Below the pieces are notes generated by a model, which was not told the DNA's origin, did no database searches, and worked only from the letters and a program-made list of their open reading frames with translations. From the NCBI RefSeq assembly GCF_014198605.1, contig NZ_JACIHU010000011.1: a DNA stretch of 64,000 nt; one strand, 5' to 3'. A program made the translations under genes and the position numbers. Numbering within the stretch: position 1 is the first letter of the stretch; each line of letters begins with the position of its first letter. The stretch is from Rhizobium etli_C (GTDB lineage: Bacteria > Pseudomonadota > Alphaproteobacteria > Rhizobiales > Rhizobiaceae). Shown piece by piece: positions 17,414 to 26,611 of this stretch.

Positions 17414-20068
17414 TCAGCCCTTTTTCGATTTCGCCGGCGCTTTCGCCTTCGTTGCCTTCGGCTTGGCGGCCGTCTTCGTGGTCTTGGCTTCGGCCGCAGC
17501 CGCCTTCGGCTTGGCTTTCGCCCTTGCCGGCTTTCCGGCGGGTGCCTTGCCGGCCTTCTCCGTGATCAGCGCCAGCGCTTCCTCGACGGTGATCACCTGC
17601 GGATCCTTGCCCTTCGGCAGGGTCGCGTTGACCTTGCCCCAGTTGACATAGGGGCCGTATTTGCCGTCGCGAACGGTGATGGCGCCGCCGTCCGGATGAT
17701 CGCCGAGCGTCTTCAGCGCCGCCGGCGTGCCGCGGGCACCCCGGCCCGGCGCCTTGTTCGCCTTTTCGGCGATGACGGTCACGGCGCGGTTGAGGCCGAC
17801 CGAGAACACGTCCTCGACGGTTTCCAGATTGGCGTAGGAACCATCATGCAGAAGGAACGGTCCGTAGCGGCCGATGCCCGATGAAATCATCTTGCCGGTT
17901 TCGGGATGTTTGCCGATATCGCGCGGCAGCGAAATCAGCGCCATTGCCTTTTCATAATCGATATCCTCCGGCTTCCAACCCTTCGGCAGCGACGCGCGTT
18001 TGGCTTCCTTACCGTCGCCGCGCTGGATATAGGGGCCGAAGCGGCCCGAGCGCAGCGTCAGTTCTTCGCCCGTCGTCGGATCGGTGCCGAGGTTCTTCGG
18101 CTCGTTGAGGGCGACCCCTTCCGCTTCTCCGCCGTTTTCGGAGGAGAGTTGACGGGTGTAGTTGCATTCCGGATAATTCGAGCAGCCGACGAAGGCGCCG
18201 TATTTGCCGAGCTTCAGCGACAGGTTGCCTGTGCCGCAGACCTGGCAGATCCTGGGGTCGCTGCCATCTTCGCGCTTCGGGAAGACCAGCGGCGCCAGCG
18301 CCTCGTTCAGCGAATCGAGCACGTTGGTGACGCGCAGTTCCTTGGTGTCCTCGATCTGCGCGAAGAAATCCTTCCAGAAATCGCGCAGCACCTGCTTCCA
18401 GTTCAACTCGCCGGCCGAAATCCGGTCGAGCTTTTCCTCGAGGTCGGCCGTGAAGTCGTATTCGACATATTTGGTGAAGAAGCTCTCGAGGAAGGCGGTC
18501 ACCAGCCGGCCCTTGGCCTGCGGGATCAGCTTGCGCTTGTCGATCGTCACATAGTCGCGGTCACGCAGCGTCGCCAGCGTCGCCGCGTAGGTGGAGGGCC
18601 GACCGATGCCGAGCTCTTCCATCTTCTTGATCAGCGAGGCTTCCGAATAACGCGGCGGCGGTTCGGTAAAATGCTGCGTCGAATTGATCTTCTGCTTGGC
18701 GAGCGTCTCGCGCGCATTGATCTCCGGCAGACGGCCATCCTCGTCGCCGTCGTCGCTCTGCTCGCCGTCCTCCTTTTGGTCGGTATAGGCGGCGATGAAG
18801 CCGTCGAAGCGGATGACCGAGCCGACGGCGCGCAGGCCGGCTTTCTCGCCCTTGTTGTCGGCGGTGATTTCGGCCGTCGTGCGCTCGATTTCGGCGGACG
18901 CCATCTGGCTGGCGATGCCGCGCTTCCAGATCAGCTCGTAGAGTCGGATCTGGTCGGCGTCGAGGAATTTGCGCAGACGATCGGGCGAACGGTAGAAATC
19001 GGTCGGACGGATCGCCTCGTGCGCCTCCTGGGCGTTTTTCGCTTTGGTCGAATAGAAGCGCGCCTTCTCAGGCAGATAGCGTTCGCCGAACTGGTCGAGG
19101 ATTGCGCGCCGCGCTGCGTCGATCGCCTCGGGCGCCATCTGCACGCCGTCGGTTCGCATATAGGTGATGAGACCGACCGTCTCGCCGCCGATATCGACGC
19201 CTTCATAGAGCTTCTGGGCGATCTGCATGGTGCGCGAGGCGGAGAAGCCGAGATTGGAGGAAGCGGCCTGCTGCAGTGTCGAGGTCGTAAACGGCGGTCC
19301 CGGGTTGCGCTTGACCGGCTTCGCCTCGACCGTGTCGACGATATAGCTCGCGCCTTCGAGCAATGCTTTCAGGCGGCCGGCATCCTCGCCGTTGCCGATG
19401 GCGCGCGGCGGCAGCCGTTTGCCGTTCGCCGAAACCAGTCTCGCTTCGAACTCGTCGCCGCGCGGCGTCTTCAGAAGCGCGGAGAGATTCCAATATTCTT
19501 CCGAAATGAAGCGCTCGATCTCGGATTCACGGTCGCAGACCAGACGAAGCGCCACCGACTGGACGCGTCCGGCCGAACGCGCGCCGGGCAGCTTGCGCCA
19601 TAGCACCGGCGAAAGATTGAAGCCGACGAGATAGTCGAGCGCACGGCGCGCCAGATAGGCGTCGACCAGCGGCACGTCGATGTCGCGCGGGTCGGCCATC
19701 GCGTCGAGCACCGCCTTCTTGGTGATCGCGTTGAAGACGACGCGCTTGACCGACTTGCCGTTCAGCACCCGTTTCTTGTTCAGCATGTCAAGGACGTGCC
19801 AGGAAATCGCTTCGCCTTCGCGATCCGGGTCGGTCGCCAGAAACAGCCCGTCGGAGGATTTCACCGCGTCGGCAATGTCCTTCATCCGCTTGGCCGAGGC
19901 CCCATCGACCTCCCAGAGCATTTCGAAATCCTGATCGGGGAGGACCGAGCCATCCTTGGCAGGCAGATCGCGCACATGGCCGAAGGAAGCGAGCACTTTG
20001 TATCCCGAACCCAGATACTTGTTGATCGTCTTGGCCTTGGCAGGCGATTCCACCACTACAACATTCAT
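17414..20068 (-). CDS. topA: DNA topoisomerase I
   Basis: 884 residues. The TOPRIM domain opens the protein (VVVESPAKAKTINKYLG) and holds DPDREGEAISWH; the active-site Tyr lies in LITYMRTDG. One four-Cys zinc finger (CQVCGTG...GCSNYPECNY) follows, then three glycine-rich C-terminal repeats (patterns GRFGPYI, GRYGPFL, GKYGPYV) and a Lys/Ala-rich tail of about 45 residues. It relaxes negative supercoils. It is part of the run dprA-topA-rnr-DUF983. Confidence 0.98.
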   Translation of the reverse strand: MNVVVVESPAKAKTINKYLGSGYKVLASFGHVRDLPAKDGSVLPDQDFEMLWEVDGASAKRMKDIADAVKSSDGLFLATDPDREGEAISWHVLDMLNKKRVLNGKSVKRVVFNAITKKAVLDAMADPRDIDVPLVDAYLARRALDYLVGFNLSPVLWRKLPGARSAGRVQSVALRLVCDRESEIERFISEEYWNLSALLKTPRGDEFEARLVSANGKRLPPRAIGNGEDAGRLKALLEGASYIVDTVEAKPVKRNPGPPFTTSTLQQAASSNLGFSASRTMQIAQKLYEGVDIGGETVGLITYMRTDGVQMAPEAIDAARRAILDQFGERYLPEKARFYSTKAKNAQEAHEAIRPTDFYRSPDRLRKFLDADQIRLYELIWKRGIASQMASAEIERTTAEITADNKGEKAGLRAVGSVIRFDGFIAAYTDQKEDGEQSDDGDEDGRLPEINARETLAKQKINSTQHFTEPPPRYSEASLIKKMEELGIGRPSTYAATLATLRDRDYVTIDKRKLIPQAKGRLVTAFLESFFTKYVEYDFTADLEEKLDRISAGELNWKQVLRDFWKDFFAQIEDTKELRVTNVLDSLNEALAPLVFPKREDGSDPRICQVCGTGNLSLKLGKYGAFVGCSNYPECNYTRQLSSENGGEAEGVALNEPKNLGTDPTTGEELTLRSGRFGPYIQRGDGKEAKRASLPKGWKPEDIDYEKAMALISLPRDIGKHPETGKMISSGIGRYGPFLLHDGSYANLETVEDVFSVGLNRAVTVIAEKANKAPGRGARGTPAALKTLGDHPDGGAITVRDGKYGPYVNWGKVNATLPKGKDPQVITVEEALALITEKAGKAPAGKPARAKAKPKAAAAEAKTTKTAAKPKATKAKAPAKSKKG

Positions 20069-20317
20069 GATGATTCTCTAAAAAAGACTCCGCGCCGGCG
20101 TGGAAGCCAGCGCAACACGCAGCGCAACTTGGATACTGGCCCTCCGACATGGACAGGGAAATCGCTGCGGTCAAGGGGTTTGCTACAATTTTACTTCTTG
20201 CGTACGGTGCAATCGAGGGAAGATTGTGCGCTGAATACAATTTCAGATAGCGCGCCTATCGAATTCGACACGCGCCTCCTGCAACTCCCGAGACGGCTCT
20301 CTTATCTCGCGCAAAGC

Positions 20318-21460
20318 TCAGTCGGAAAGCGAAACGAGGCCGCCCTGATGCCGATGCAGCCTGCCTGATATGTCGAGTTCCAGAAGAATGAGATAGACGG
20401 CGGATGCCGGAAGGCCGGTGTGGCGGATGACGTCGTCGATCTCGACCGGCGTCGGCCCGAGCGCATCGATGATGCGCATCCGGTCTGAATCGCCGGGCGG
20501 CATCGTTATTGGCTTGCTCTCGCCTGCCGGCTCCTCCGCCCTCGACGAGGGGAACAGCTCGAGCTGCGCCAGCGGCGCCAGGGACTCGATAACATCGGCA
20601 GGTTCAGTAACGATCGAAGCGCCGTCCTTCAGCAGGCCGTTGGTGCCATGACAGCGCGGATCGAGCGGCGAGCCGGGCACGGCAAACACCAGCCGGCCGA
20701 ACTCGCCGGCAAGGCGTGCGGTGATCAGTGAGCCCGAGCGCGTCGCCGCTTCGACGACCACGAGACCAAGCGCGATGCCGGCTATCAGCCGGTTCCGGCG
20801 CGGAAAATCGCGGGCGCGGGGCTCCCAGCCGAAGGGCATTTCGCTGACTGCCAAGCCGTTGCCGCCGGCGATCTCCCCGATGAGGCCGTGATTCTCCGGC
20901 GGGTAGGGCCTGTCGAGGCCGCCGGCAAGCGCCGCGATCGTGCCCGTCTCGAGGCTTGCCCGGTGCGCTGCCGTGTCGATGCCGCGCGCCAGGCCGGAAA
21001 CCACGGTGTAACCCGCGCGGCCGCAGTCGCGTGCCACCATCGCCGCGAATTTGGCGCCGGCGATCGAGGCGTTGCGCGAGCCGACAATGCCGACGGCCGG
21101 CCGTTTGGCGGCGGCAAGCGCGCCTTTGACGGCAACAAGCGGCGGCGCGCCGTCGATCTGTTTCAGCGCCTGCGGATAGTCCGGCTCGCCGATGCCGACG
21201 AAGCGGGCGCCGAAACGATGCGCTGCCTCCAGTTCACGATGCGCCTCGGCTTCGCTGGCGATGCGGATTGCCCGCGTCGCGCCGCCGCGCGCCGAAAGCT
21301 CCGGCAGCGCCGCGAGTGCCGCCTCGGCCGAACCGAAATGATTGATCAGATCGCGAAAGGTCGCAGGGCCGACATTGTCCGAACGGATCAGGCGCAGCCA
21401 GGCAATTCTCTGCCGTTCGCTCAGCACCGTACCTTTTGATCCCGCGCTCGGCGCGTCCAT
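20318..21460 (-). CDS. dprA: DNA processing protein DprA
   Basis: 380 residues. An N-terminal SAM-like region precedes the Rossmann-type DprA domain (GIVGSRNASIAGAKFAAMVA, then VVSGLARGIDTAAHRASL). A C-terminal winged helix ends the protein (GPTPVEIDDVIRHTGLPASAVYLILLELD). DprA loads RecA on incoming single-stranded DNA. Its ATG overlaps the plsY stop codon by one base (TAATG), a sign of coupled translation. A gap of 249 bp with no further gene separates it from topA. Confidence 0.97.
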   Translation of the reverse strand: MDAPSAGSKGTVLSERQRIAWLRLIRSDNVGPATFRDLINHFGSAEAALAALPELSARGGATRAIRIASEAEAHRELEAAHRFGARFVGIGEPDYPQALKQIDGAPPLVAVKGALAAAKRPAVGIVGSRNASIAGAKFAAMVARDCGRAGYTVVSGLARGIDTAAHRASLETGTIAALAGGLDRPYPPENHGLIGEIAGGNGLAVSEMPFGWEPRARDFPRRNRLIAGIALGLVVVEAATRSGSLITARLAGEFGRLVFAVPGSPLDPRCHGTNGLLKDGASIVTEPADVIESLAPLAQLELFPSSRAEEPAGESKPITMPPGDSDRMRIIDALGPTPVEIDDVIRHTGLPASAVYLILLELDISGRLHRHQGGLVSLSD

Positions 21461-22080
21461 TATCCCTTCGCCCCGATCTTGTTTTCCGTCCCGCCCATCA
21501 GCCGGGAGATATTGGCCCTATGCTTCCAGTAGGAGATGACAGTCATGATCGCCATGACCCCCGCAACCTTTTCGTTGCCAAGGATCAACAGGGCGACCGG
21601 AATGACGAGCATGGCAACGAGCGCCGACAGCGAGGAATAGCGCGTGGTGACGGCGACCGCCAGCCAGACGGCGGCGAAGAGCACGACCATGATCGGTGCG
21701 ACGCCGAGAAGGGTGCCGATATAGGTGGCGACGCCCTTGCCGCCCTTGAAGCCGATCCAGACCGGGAAGAGATGGCCGATGAAGGCGAAGAAGCCGGCGA
21801 TGATCGCGGCCTCTTCACCAAGGAAATAGCCGACGATCCACGCCGCCGCCGATGCCTTCAACGCGTCGAGCAACAGCGTCGCCGCGGCGAGCTTCCGGTT
21901 TCCGGTTCTCAGCACATTGGTCGCGCCGATATTGCCGGAGCCGATGCTGCGCACATCGCCGAGGCCGGCCGCACGCGTGAGGATCAGACCGAAAGGAATG
22001 GAGCCGAGGAGATAGCCGATGACGGCGGCGGCAAGTGCGATCGGCAGTGTGATCTGCCATGACATGAGATTGGATAACAT
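21460..22080 (-). CDS. plsY: Glycerol-3-phosphate acyltransferase PlsY
   Basis: 206 residues, multi-pass membrane protein. The PlsY motifs are visible: LLGSIPFGLI, SIGSGNIGATNVLR, and the glycine-rich FKGGKGVAT. It transfers acyl groups from acyl-phosphate to glycerol-3-phosphate, the first step of phospholipid synthesis. It lies downstream of pyrC' (46-bp gap) and overlaps dprA by one base. Confidence 0.97.
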   Translation of the reverse strand: MLSNLMSWQITLPIALAAAVIGYLLGSIPFGLILTRAAGLGDVRSIGSGNIGATNVLRTGNRKLAAATLLLDALKASAAAWIVGYFLGEEAAIIAGFFAFIGHLFPVWIGFKGGKGVATYIGTLLGVAPIMVVLFAAVWLAVAVTTRYSSLSALVAMLVIPVALLILGNEKVAGVMAIMTVISYWKHRANISRLMGGTENKIGAKG

Positions 22081-22126
22081 ATGCCCCCTCGGCCCTCCGA
22101 TGACCTGTCCTCAGTCCGGCCGGTCC

Positions 22127-23416
22127 CTAAACTGCGTGGACAAGCTTTCCCGAGACGTATGTCGCGACCGCTCGCCCGCTGAAGCGCGCATCCTCGAACG
22201 GCGTGTTCTTCGAGCGGGAGAGAAGCATGTCTTTGGCGACAAGCCAAGGCTCATCGAGATCGATCAGCGTGATATCGGCGGCAGCACCCGGCTTCAGCGT
22301 GCCGGCATCAAGGCCGAAAATCTCAGCCGGGCGAGTGGACATGGCGTCGATCAGGCGCATCAGGCTGACCTGGCCGCCATGGTGAAGCCTGAGGGCTGCC
22401 GCCAGCATGGTTTCAAGGCCGACCGCGCCGTCCGCCGCCTCGCCGAAGGGCAGGCGCTTCGTATCGACGTCCTGCGGGTCATGCGAGGAGACGATGATGT
22501 CGATGGCGCCGCGCGCCAGCGCGTCGACCATGGCGACCCGGTCGTCCTCCGGGCGCAGCGGCGGATAGAGCTTGAAGAAGGTGCGGTATTCGCCGATGTC
22601 GTTCTCGTTGAGCGCCAGATTGTTGATCGAGATGCCCGAAGTCACCTTGGCGCCGCGGCTTCGGGCAAGCTCGATCGCCTCAACCGATTGCGGCACCGAA
22701 ATCATCGCGGCGTGATAACGTCCCCGCGTCAGCTCGGCGATCCTGAGATCGCGTTCGAGCGGGATGAGCTCTGCTTCTCTCGGAATGCCGGAGAGCCCGA
22801 GCCAGCTGGCGAAAAGCCCCTCATGCATGACGCCGTTGGCGCCGAGATATTTGTCGCGCGTTTCGCAGCAGACGACGGCGCCGAATTCACGTGCATAGGT
22901 CATGATCCGGCGCAGCACCTGCGTATCGTGAACGCTGGAATGGGCATCGGTGAAGGCGACGGCGCCCGCCTGCATCAACAAGCCGATCTCGGTCATCTCC
23001 TCGCCGGCAAGATGCTTGGTGATGGCGGCGGCCGGATAGACCTTGACGGCGGCGGTATCGCGCGCCGTCTTCTTGACGAATTCGACGAGGGCGATGTCGT
23101 CGATGACGGGATCTGTGTCCGGCATGATGATGATCGAGGTGACGCCGCCGGCCGCCGCCGCCCGGCTTGCCGAGGCGATCGTCTCGCGGTGTTCGCCGCC
23201 GGGCTCGCCGATATGGACGCGCGCGTCGACGAGGCCCGGCGTCGCGACAAGGCCGGTGCAGTCTCGCACGACGGCGCCGTCCGGTGTACCCTGGTTCTGC
23301 GCTGCGCTGCCGGCGGCAAGGATGACGCCGTTTTTCGTGATGATCGTGCCCACCTCGTCGAGATTGCGCGAGGGATCGACGATGCGGACGTTCTTAAGGA
23401 CGATCGGGTTGCTCAT
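22127..23416 (-). CDS. pyrC: Dihydroorotase-like protein PyrC', predicted catalytically inactive
   Basis: 429 residues with the amidohydrolase layout of type I dihydroorotase, but the metal site has decayed. The DxHxHxR motif reads DARVHIG (first His is Arg66, Arg is Gly70); the HxE His is Cys183 (VCCET); the His of YHxxH is Met238; the HH of the VTxxxxPHHL block is Asn265-Asn266; the catalytic Asp of TDHAP is Ser311. Only His68 and His312 remain. It overlaps pyrB by 4 bp. In Pseudomonas a dead PyrC' is needed to assemble aspartate transcarbamoylase; the same role is inferred here, with a real dihydroorotase encoded elsewhere. Confidence 0.93.
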   Translation of the reverse strand: MSNPIVLKNVRIVDPSRNLDEVGTIITKNGVILAAGSAAQNQGTPDGAVVRDCTGLVATPGLVDARVHIGEPGGEHRETIASASRAAAAGGVTSIIIMPDTDPVIDDIALVEFVKKTARDTAAVKVYPAAAITKHLAGEEMTEIGLLMQAGAVAFTDAHSSVHDTQVLRRIMTYAREFGAVVCCETRDKYLGANGVMHEGLFASWLGLSGIPREAELIPLERDLRIAELTRGRYHAAMISVPQSVEAIELARSRGAKVTSGISINNLALNENDIGEYRTFFKLYPPLRPEDDRVAMVDALARGAIDIIVSSHDPQDVDTKRLPFGEAADGAVGLETMLAAALRLHHGGQVSLMRLIDAMSTRPAEIFGLDAGTLKPGAAADITLIDLDEPWLVAKDMLLSRSKNTPFEDARFSGRAVATYVSGKLVHAV

Positions 23417-24369
23417 GCCTTCATTCCGTCGGTTCGGGGACCCTGGTTCTGCGAGACGAGCAGCGTCTCCATGACCGCCATGCGCACCGCGACCCCCATT
23501 TCCACCTGTTCGGCGATCACGCTCTGCGGACCGTCTGCGACCTCGGAGGCGATTTCGACACCGCGGTTCATCGGGCCTGGATGCATGACCAGCGCATCCT
23601 CCTTCGCCGCTTTCAGCGTTTCGGCGTCGAGTCCGTAGAAATGATAATATTCACGTACCGACGGCACGAAGGCGCCCGACATGCGCTCGCGCTGCAGCCG
23701 CAGCATCATCACCACGTCGGCGTCCTTCAGCCCTTCCTGCATCGAGTGGAAGACCTCGACGCCCATCTCGGCGATGCCGGAGGGCAGGAGGGTGGCAGGC
23801 GCGACGACGCGCACGCGTGCGCCCATGGCATTGAGCAGCAGGATATTGGAGCGCGCCACCCGCGAATGCAGCACGTCGCCGCAGATCGCCACGATGATGC
23901 GCGAAAGCTTGCCCTTGGCGCGGCGAATCGTCAGCGCGTCGAGCAGCGCCTGGGTCGGATGTTCGTGCTGGCCGTCGCCGGCATTGACGACCGAACAGGA
24001 GACCTTCTGGGCGAGCAGGGCGGCCGCGCCGGCGCTCGAATGGCGGATGACAAGAACGTCGGGGCGCATCGCATTCAGCGTCATCGCCGTGTCGATCAGC
24101 GTTTCGCCCTTCTTCACCGAGGAATTGCCGACCGACATGTTCATGACGTCGGCGCCGAGCCGTTTGCCGGCAAGCTCGAAGGAGGCCTGCGTGCGGGTCG
24201 ACGCCTCGAAAAAGAGGTTGATCTGTGTCAGCCCGCGCAGTGTCGACGTCTTCTTCTCTCGCTGGCGGCTGATCTTGACGGCTTCGTCGGCCTTGTCGAG
24301 AAGATAGGTGATATCCTGCTCGGTGAGGCCCTTGATGCCGATGAGGTGGCGGTGGGGGAAAAAGACCAT
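23413..24369 (-). CDS. pyrB: Aspartate carbamoyltransferase catalytic subunit
   Basis: 318 residues. The carbamoyl-phosphate loop is FFEASTRTQASFE (Ser57-Thr58-Arg59-Thr60), the HPTQALLD motif is present, and MHPGPMNRGVE lies near the C-terminus. It catalyses the first committed step of pyrimidine synthesis. I chose the ATG at 24369 because the protein then starts at the family's normal N-terminus; an ORF extension to 24426 adds 19 atypical residues. The stop overlaps the pyrC' start (ATGA). No pyrI regulatory gene is nearby. Confidence 0.96.
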   Translation of the reverse strand: MVFFPHRHLIGIKGLTEQDITYLLDKADEAVKISRQREKKTSTLRGLTQINLFFEASTRTQASFELAGKRLGADVMNMSVGNSSVKKGETLIDTAMTLNAMRPDVLVIRHSSAGAAALLAQKVSCSVVNAGDGQHEHPTQALLDALTIRRAKGKLSRIIVAICGDVLHSRVARSNILLLNAMGARVRVVAPATLLPSGIAEMGVEVFHSMQEGLKDADVVMMLRLQRERMSGAFVPSVREYYHFYGLDAETLKAAKEDALVMHPGPMNRGVEIASEVADGPQSVIAEQVEMGVAVRMAVMETLLVSQNQGPRTDGMKA

Positions 24370-24548
24370 GACCCTGCCTCTTGCTGTCTCTGGCGGGTCT
24401 ATAAAGAGTGCGGCCCGCCGGGGCAAGCATGCGCTGTGGGCAAAGGCTTATGTCCCCATGCATTTTCGCCAGAATTCCGATAGAGCAGAATGAACCGAAT
24501 CATAACTTCCGGTTTCCCTTTGCCGGGTTCTTACACTAGAAGCGAATT

Positions 24549-26207
24549 ATGACCTCCGCCAACCGGACTGACGACAAACTCGCAGAACTCAACCAGCCGA
24601 GCCTGTGGTCCGGCATCAACGCCTACCGGTCCGATCCGCTGATCGTCGATCTGACGGCGGCCCTGCCGCGCGGCATCCGCGAGGATCTGGAAAACATGGG
24701 CCGCTACGTCACCTCGCCGGAGGCGCAGGAACTGGCGCGCATGGCCAATCAGGGCGCGCCGCAGCTGCGCACCCACGGCCCGCGCGGCGAGCGCCTCGAC
24801 GTCGTGGAATTCCATCCGGCCTGGCACGCGCTGATGCGCCGCTCCATGTCGGTCGGCCTGCATTCCTCCGTTTGGGATCCGCAGGCCGATACCGACGCCA
24901 AGGACGAGGCCCACAAGGTTCGCGCCGCGCGCTTCTATCTGACGGCGCAGCTGGAATCCGGCCATCTCTGCCCGCTGACGATGACGAGCGCCTCCGTTGC
25001 CGCGCTCTCGGCCTCGCCCGCCGTGCAGAAGGACTGGGCGCCGAAGATTCTCTCGCGCAAATACGATTCGTCCAACCGCCCCGCCATGCAGAAGTCCGCG
25101 GTGACCATCGGCATGGGCATGACGGAAAAGCAGGGCGGCACCGATGTCAGGGCCAATCGAAGCGCCGCCGAAAAGGTCAGCGAAGGCATCTACCGGCTCT
25201 CCGGCCACAAATGGTTCATGTCCGCGCCGATGAGCGATGCCTTCATCATGCTGGCGCAGACCAAGGAGGGCATGGGCTGCTTCCTCGTGCCGCGCCTTCT
25301 GGAGGACGGTTCGGCCAACGGTCTGGAGTTCCAGCGGCTGAAGGACAAGGTCGGCAATCGCTCCAATGCCTCTTGCGAGGTCGAATTCACCGACACTTTC
25401 GGATTCCTGCTCGGCGGCTCCGATGCCGGCATCCGCACCATCCTCGACATGGTGACGCTGACCCGTCTCGATTGCGCGCTGGCCTCGTCGGGCATCATGC
25501 GCGCCTCGCTCGCCGAGGCCGTGCACCATACGCGCGGCCGCAGCGTTTTCGGTAAGATGCTCGTCAACCAGCCGATCATGACGCGCGTGCTTGCTGACAT
25601 GGCGCTCGACGTTGCCGCCGCCACCGCGCTGTCCTTCCGTCTTGCCGATGCCTTCGACAAGGCGCGCGGCAATGCCGAGGAAGCGGCCTATGCCCGCGTC
25701 ATGACGCCGGTCGCCAAATACTGGTGCTGCAAGATCGCGCCCGCCTTGATCTATGAAGCGATGGAATGCATCGGCGGCAATGGCTACATCGAGGAACGTC
25801 CGATCGCCCGCCACTATCGCGAGGCTCCCGTCAATGCGATCTGGGAAGGCTCCGGCAACGTCATGGCGCTCGACGTGCTGCGTGTGCTCAACCGCGGTAA
25901 GGATCTGTTCGAGACGGTCTTTGCCGGCCTGGCACGCGATCTCGGCCCCGCCGGCAAGAAGACGATCGACGTGCTGCGCGCCGCCATCGCGCTCTGCGAG
26001 CAGGATGAGGGTGCGGCGCGCCTGCTCGTCGAGCAGCTGGCGCTTGCGGCCGGGGCTGCCGAACTTTATCGGCTTGGGGCAGGGCGCATTGCCGATGCCT
26101 TTATCGAGACGCGGCTTGCCGGCGGCTGGCGCTCCACCTACGGCATGCTCGATTCCCGCTTCGACGCCAGCTACATCGTCGATCTTCTCTATCCGCCGGC
26201 TGCGTGA
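24549..26207 (+). CDS. aidB: AidB-like acyl-CoA dehydrogenase family protein
   Basis: 552 residues, longer than standard acyl-CoA dehydrogenases (about 380-400) and close to E. coli AidB (about 540). FAD-fold signatures are MGMTEKQGGTDVRAN (residues about 188-202) and the C-terminal IGGNGYIEERPIARHYREAPVNAIWEGSGN. AidB is an alkylation-response flavoprotein with weak isovaleryl-CoA dehydrogenase activity that binds DNA. It is transcribed divergently from pyrB with 179 bp between, and no ada or alkB gene is nearby, so the DNA-repair role is inferred from family only. Confidence 0.85.
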   Translation: MTSANRTDDKLAELNQPSLWSGINAYRSDPLIVDLTAALPRGIREDLENMGRYVTSPEAQELARMANQGAPQLRTHGPRGERLDVVEFHPAWHALMRRSMSVGLHSSVWDPQADTDAKDEAHKVRAARFYLTAQLESGHLCPLTMTSASVAALSASPAVQKDWAPKILSRKYDSSNRPAMQKSAVTIGMGMTEKQGGTDVRANRSAAEKVSEGIYRLSGHKWFMSAPMSDAFIMLAQTKEGMGCFLVPRLLEDGSANGLEFQRLKDKVGNRSNASCEVEFTDTFGFLLGGSDAGIRTILDMVTLTRLDCALASSGIMRASLAEAVHHTRGRSVFGKMLVNQPIMTRVLADMALDVAAATALSFRLADAFDKARGNAEEAAYARVMTPVAKYWCCKIAPALIYEAMECIGGNGYIEERPIARHYREAPVNAIWEGSGNVMALDVLRVLNRGKDLFETVFAGLARDLGPAGKKTIDVLRAAIALCEQDEGAARLLVEQLALAAGAAELYRLGAGRIADAFIETRLAGGWRSTYGMLDSRFDASYIVDLLYPPAA

Positions 26208-26260
26208 TCGCAGGCGGGACAGCTCGATCTGGAGCGCCGCCGGGCGACCAACTGGGACAA

Positions 26261-26470
26261 TCAACGTCTGCCGTCCGGCTGGTCGCAACGTATCTCTTCC
26301 AGTTCGCCGTCCCAGCCAATTCCAGCGAGATCTGCGATCGCATTATTCCGGCGGTGCCTCTCGACGAGATTTCGTAAAGCCAGTTCTACCGTGGCCTCTT
26401 TTGTCGCCAATCCCGTGGCGATCATTGCGGCGTCGAGCAAGTCATCATCGATATCGCTCGTCGTTCACAT
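26261..26470 (-). pseudogene. vapB: Decayed VapB-type antitoxin gene (stop at codon 2, no toxin)
   Basis: Read from the ATG at 26470 the frame gives M-stop-TTSDIDDDLLDAAM, then ATGLATKEATVELALRNLVE and AIADLAGIGWDGELEEIR, ending in TGA: 70 codons in all, the normal size and spacing of a VapB antitoxin (ribbon-helix-helix start usually MRTTIDIDDDLL). The CGA Arg codon 2 appears to have become TGA. No vapC-like reading frame follows; only 53 bp remain before aidB. An internal start at codon 11 (TTG) or 15 (ATG) would lack most of the DNA-binding strand. I call it a relic. Confidence 0.7.
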
Positions 26471-26481
26471 GACCATCCTGA

Positions 26482-26506
26482 GTGTACCAATATCGTGAGG
26501 GTACAC
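26482..26506. promoter_or_regulatory. Operator-like inverted repeat upstream of the vapB relic
   Basis: A perfect 7-bp inverted repeat GTGTACC (26482-26488) and GGTACAC (26500-26506) with an 11-bp spacer lies 12 bp upstream of the relic's start codon. Position and symmetry fit the operators bound by VapB-type antitoxins, which autorepress their own promoter. Confidence 0.5.
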
Positions 26507-26554
26507 GCCCAGCCCTCAGGGTTCAACTTTGCTAAAGAAGCAGCGCCATAAAAC

Positions 26555-26586
26555 AAAATCCGGCCGCGTCGCCGCGGCCGGATTTT
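26555..26586. terminator. Strong bidirectional terminator downstream of rne
   Basis: A perfect 14-bp stem: AAAATCCGGCCGCG (26555-26568), loop TCGC, CGCGGCCGGATTTT (26573-26586). A- and T-runs flank it, so it can end transcription on both strands. It lies 25 bp beyond the rne stop. Confidence 0.8.
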
Positions 26587-26611
26587 CTCATTCACGTCCG
26601 AAAATCAGCGT

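Noticed and set aside
15610..17565. A 651-codon frame antisense to rnr and the end of topA
   Set aside because: Crosses a gene boundary on the other strand and lacks domain signatures; shadow.
26208..26260. A possible vapC toxin start behind the vapB relic
   Set aside because: Only 53 bp are available, and no frame gives the expected VapC N-terminus with its Asp.
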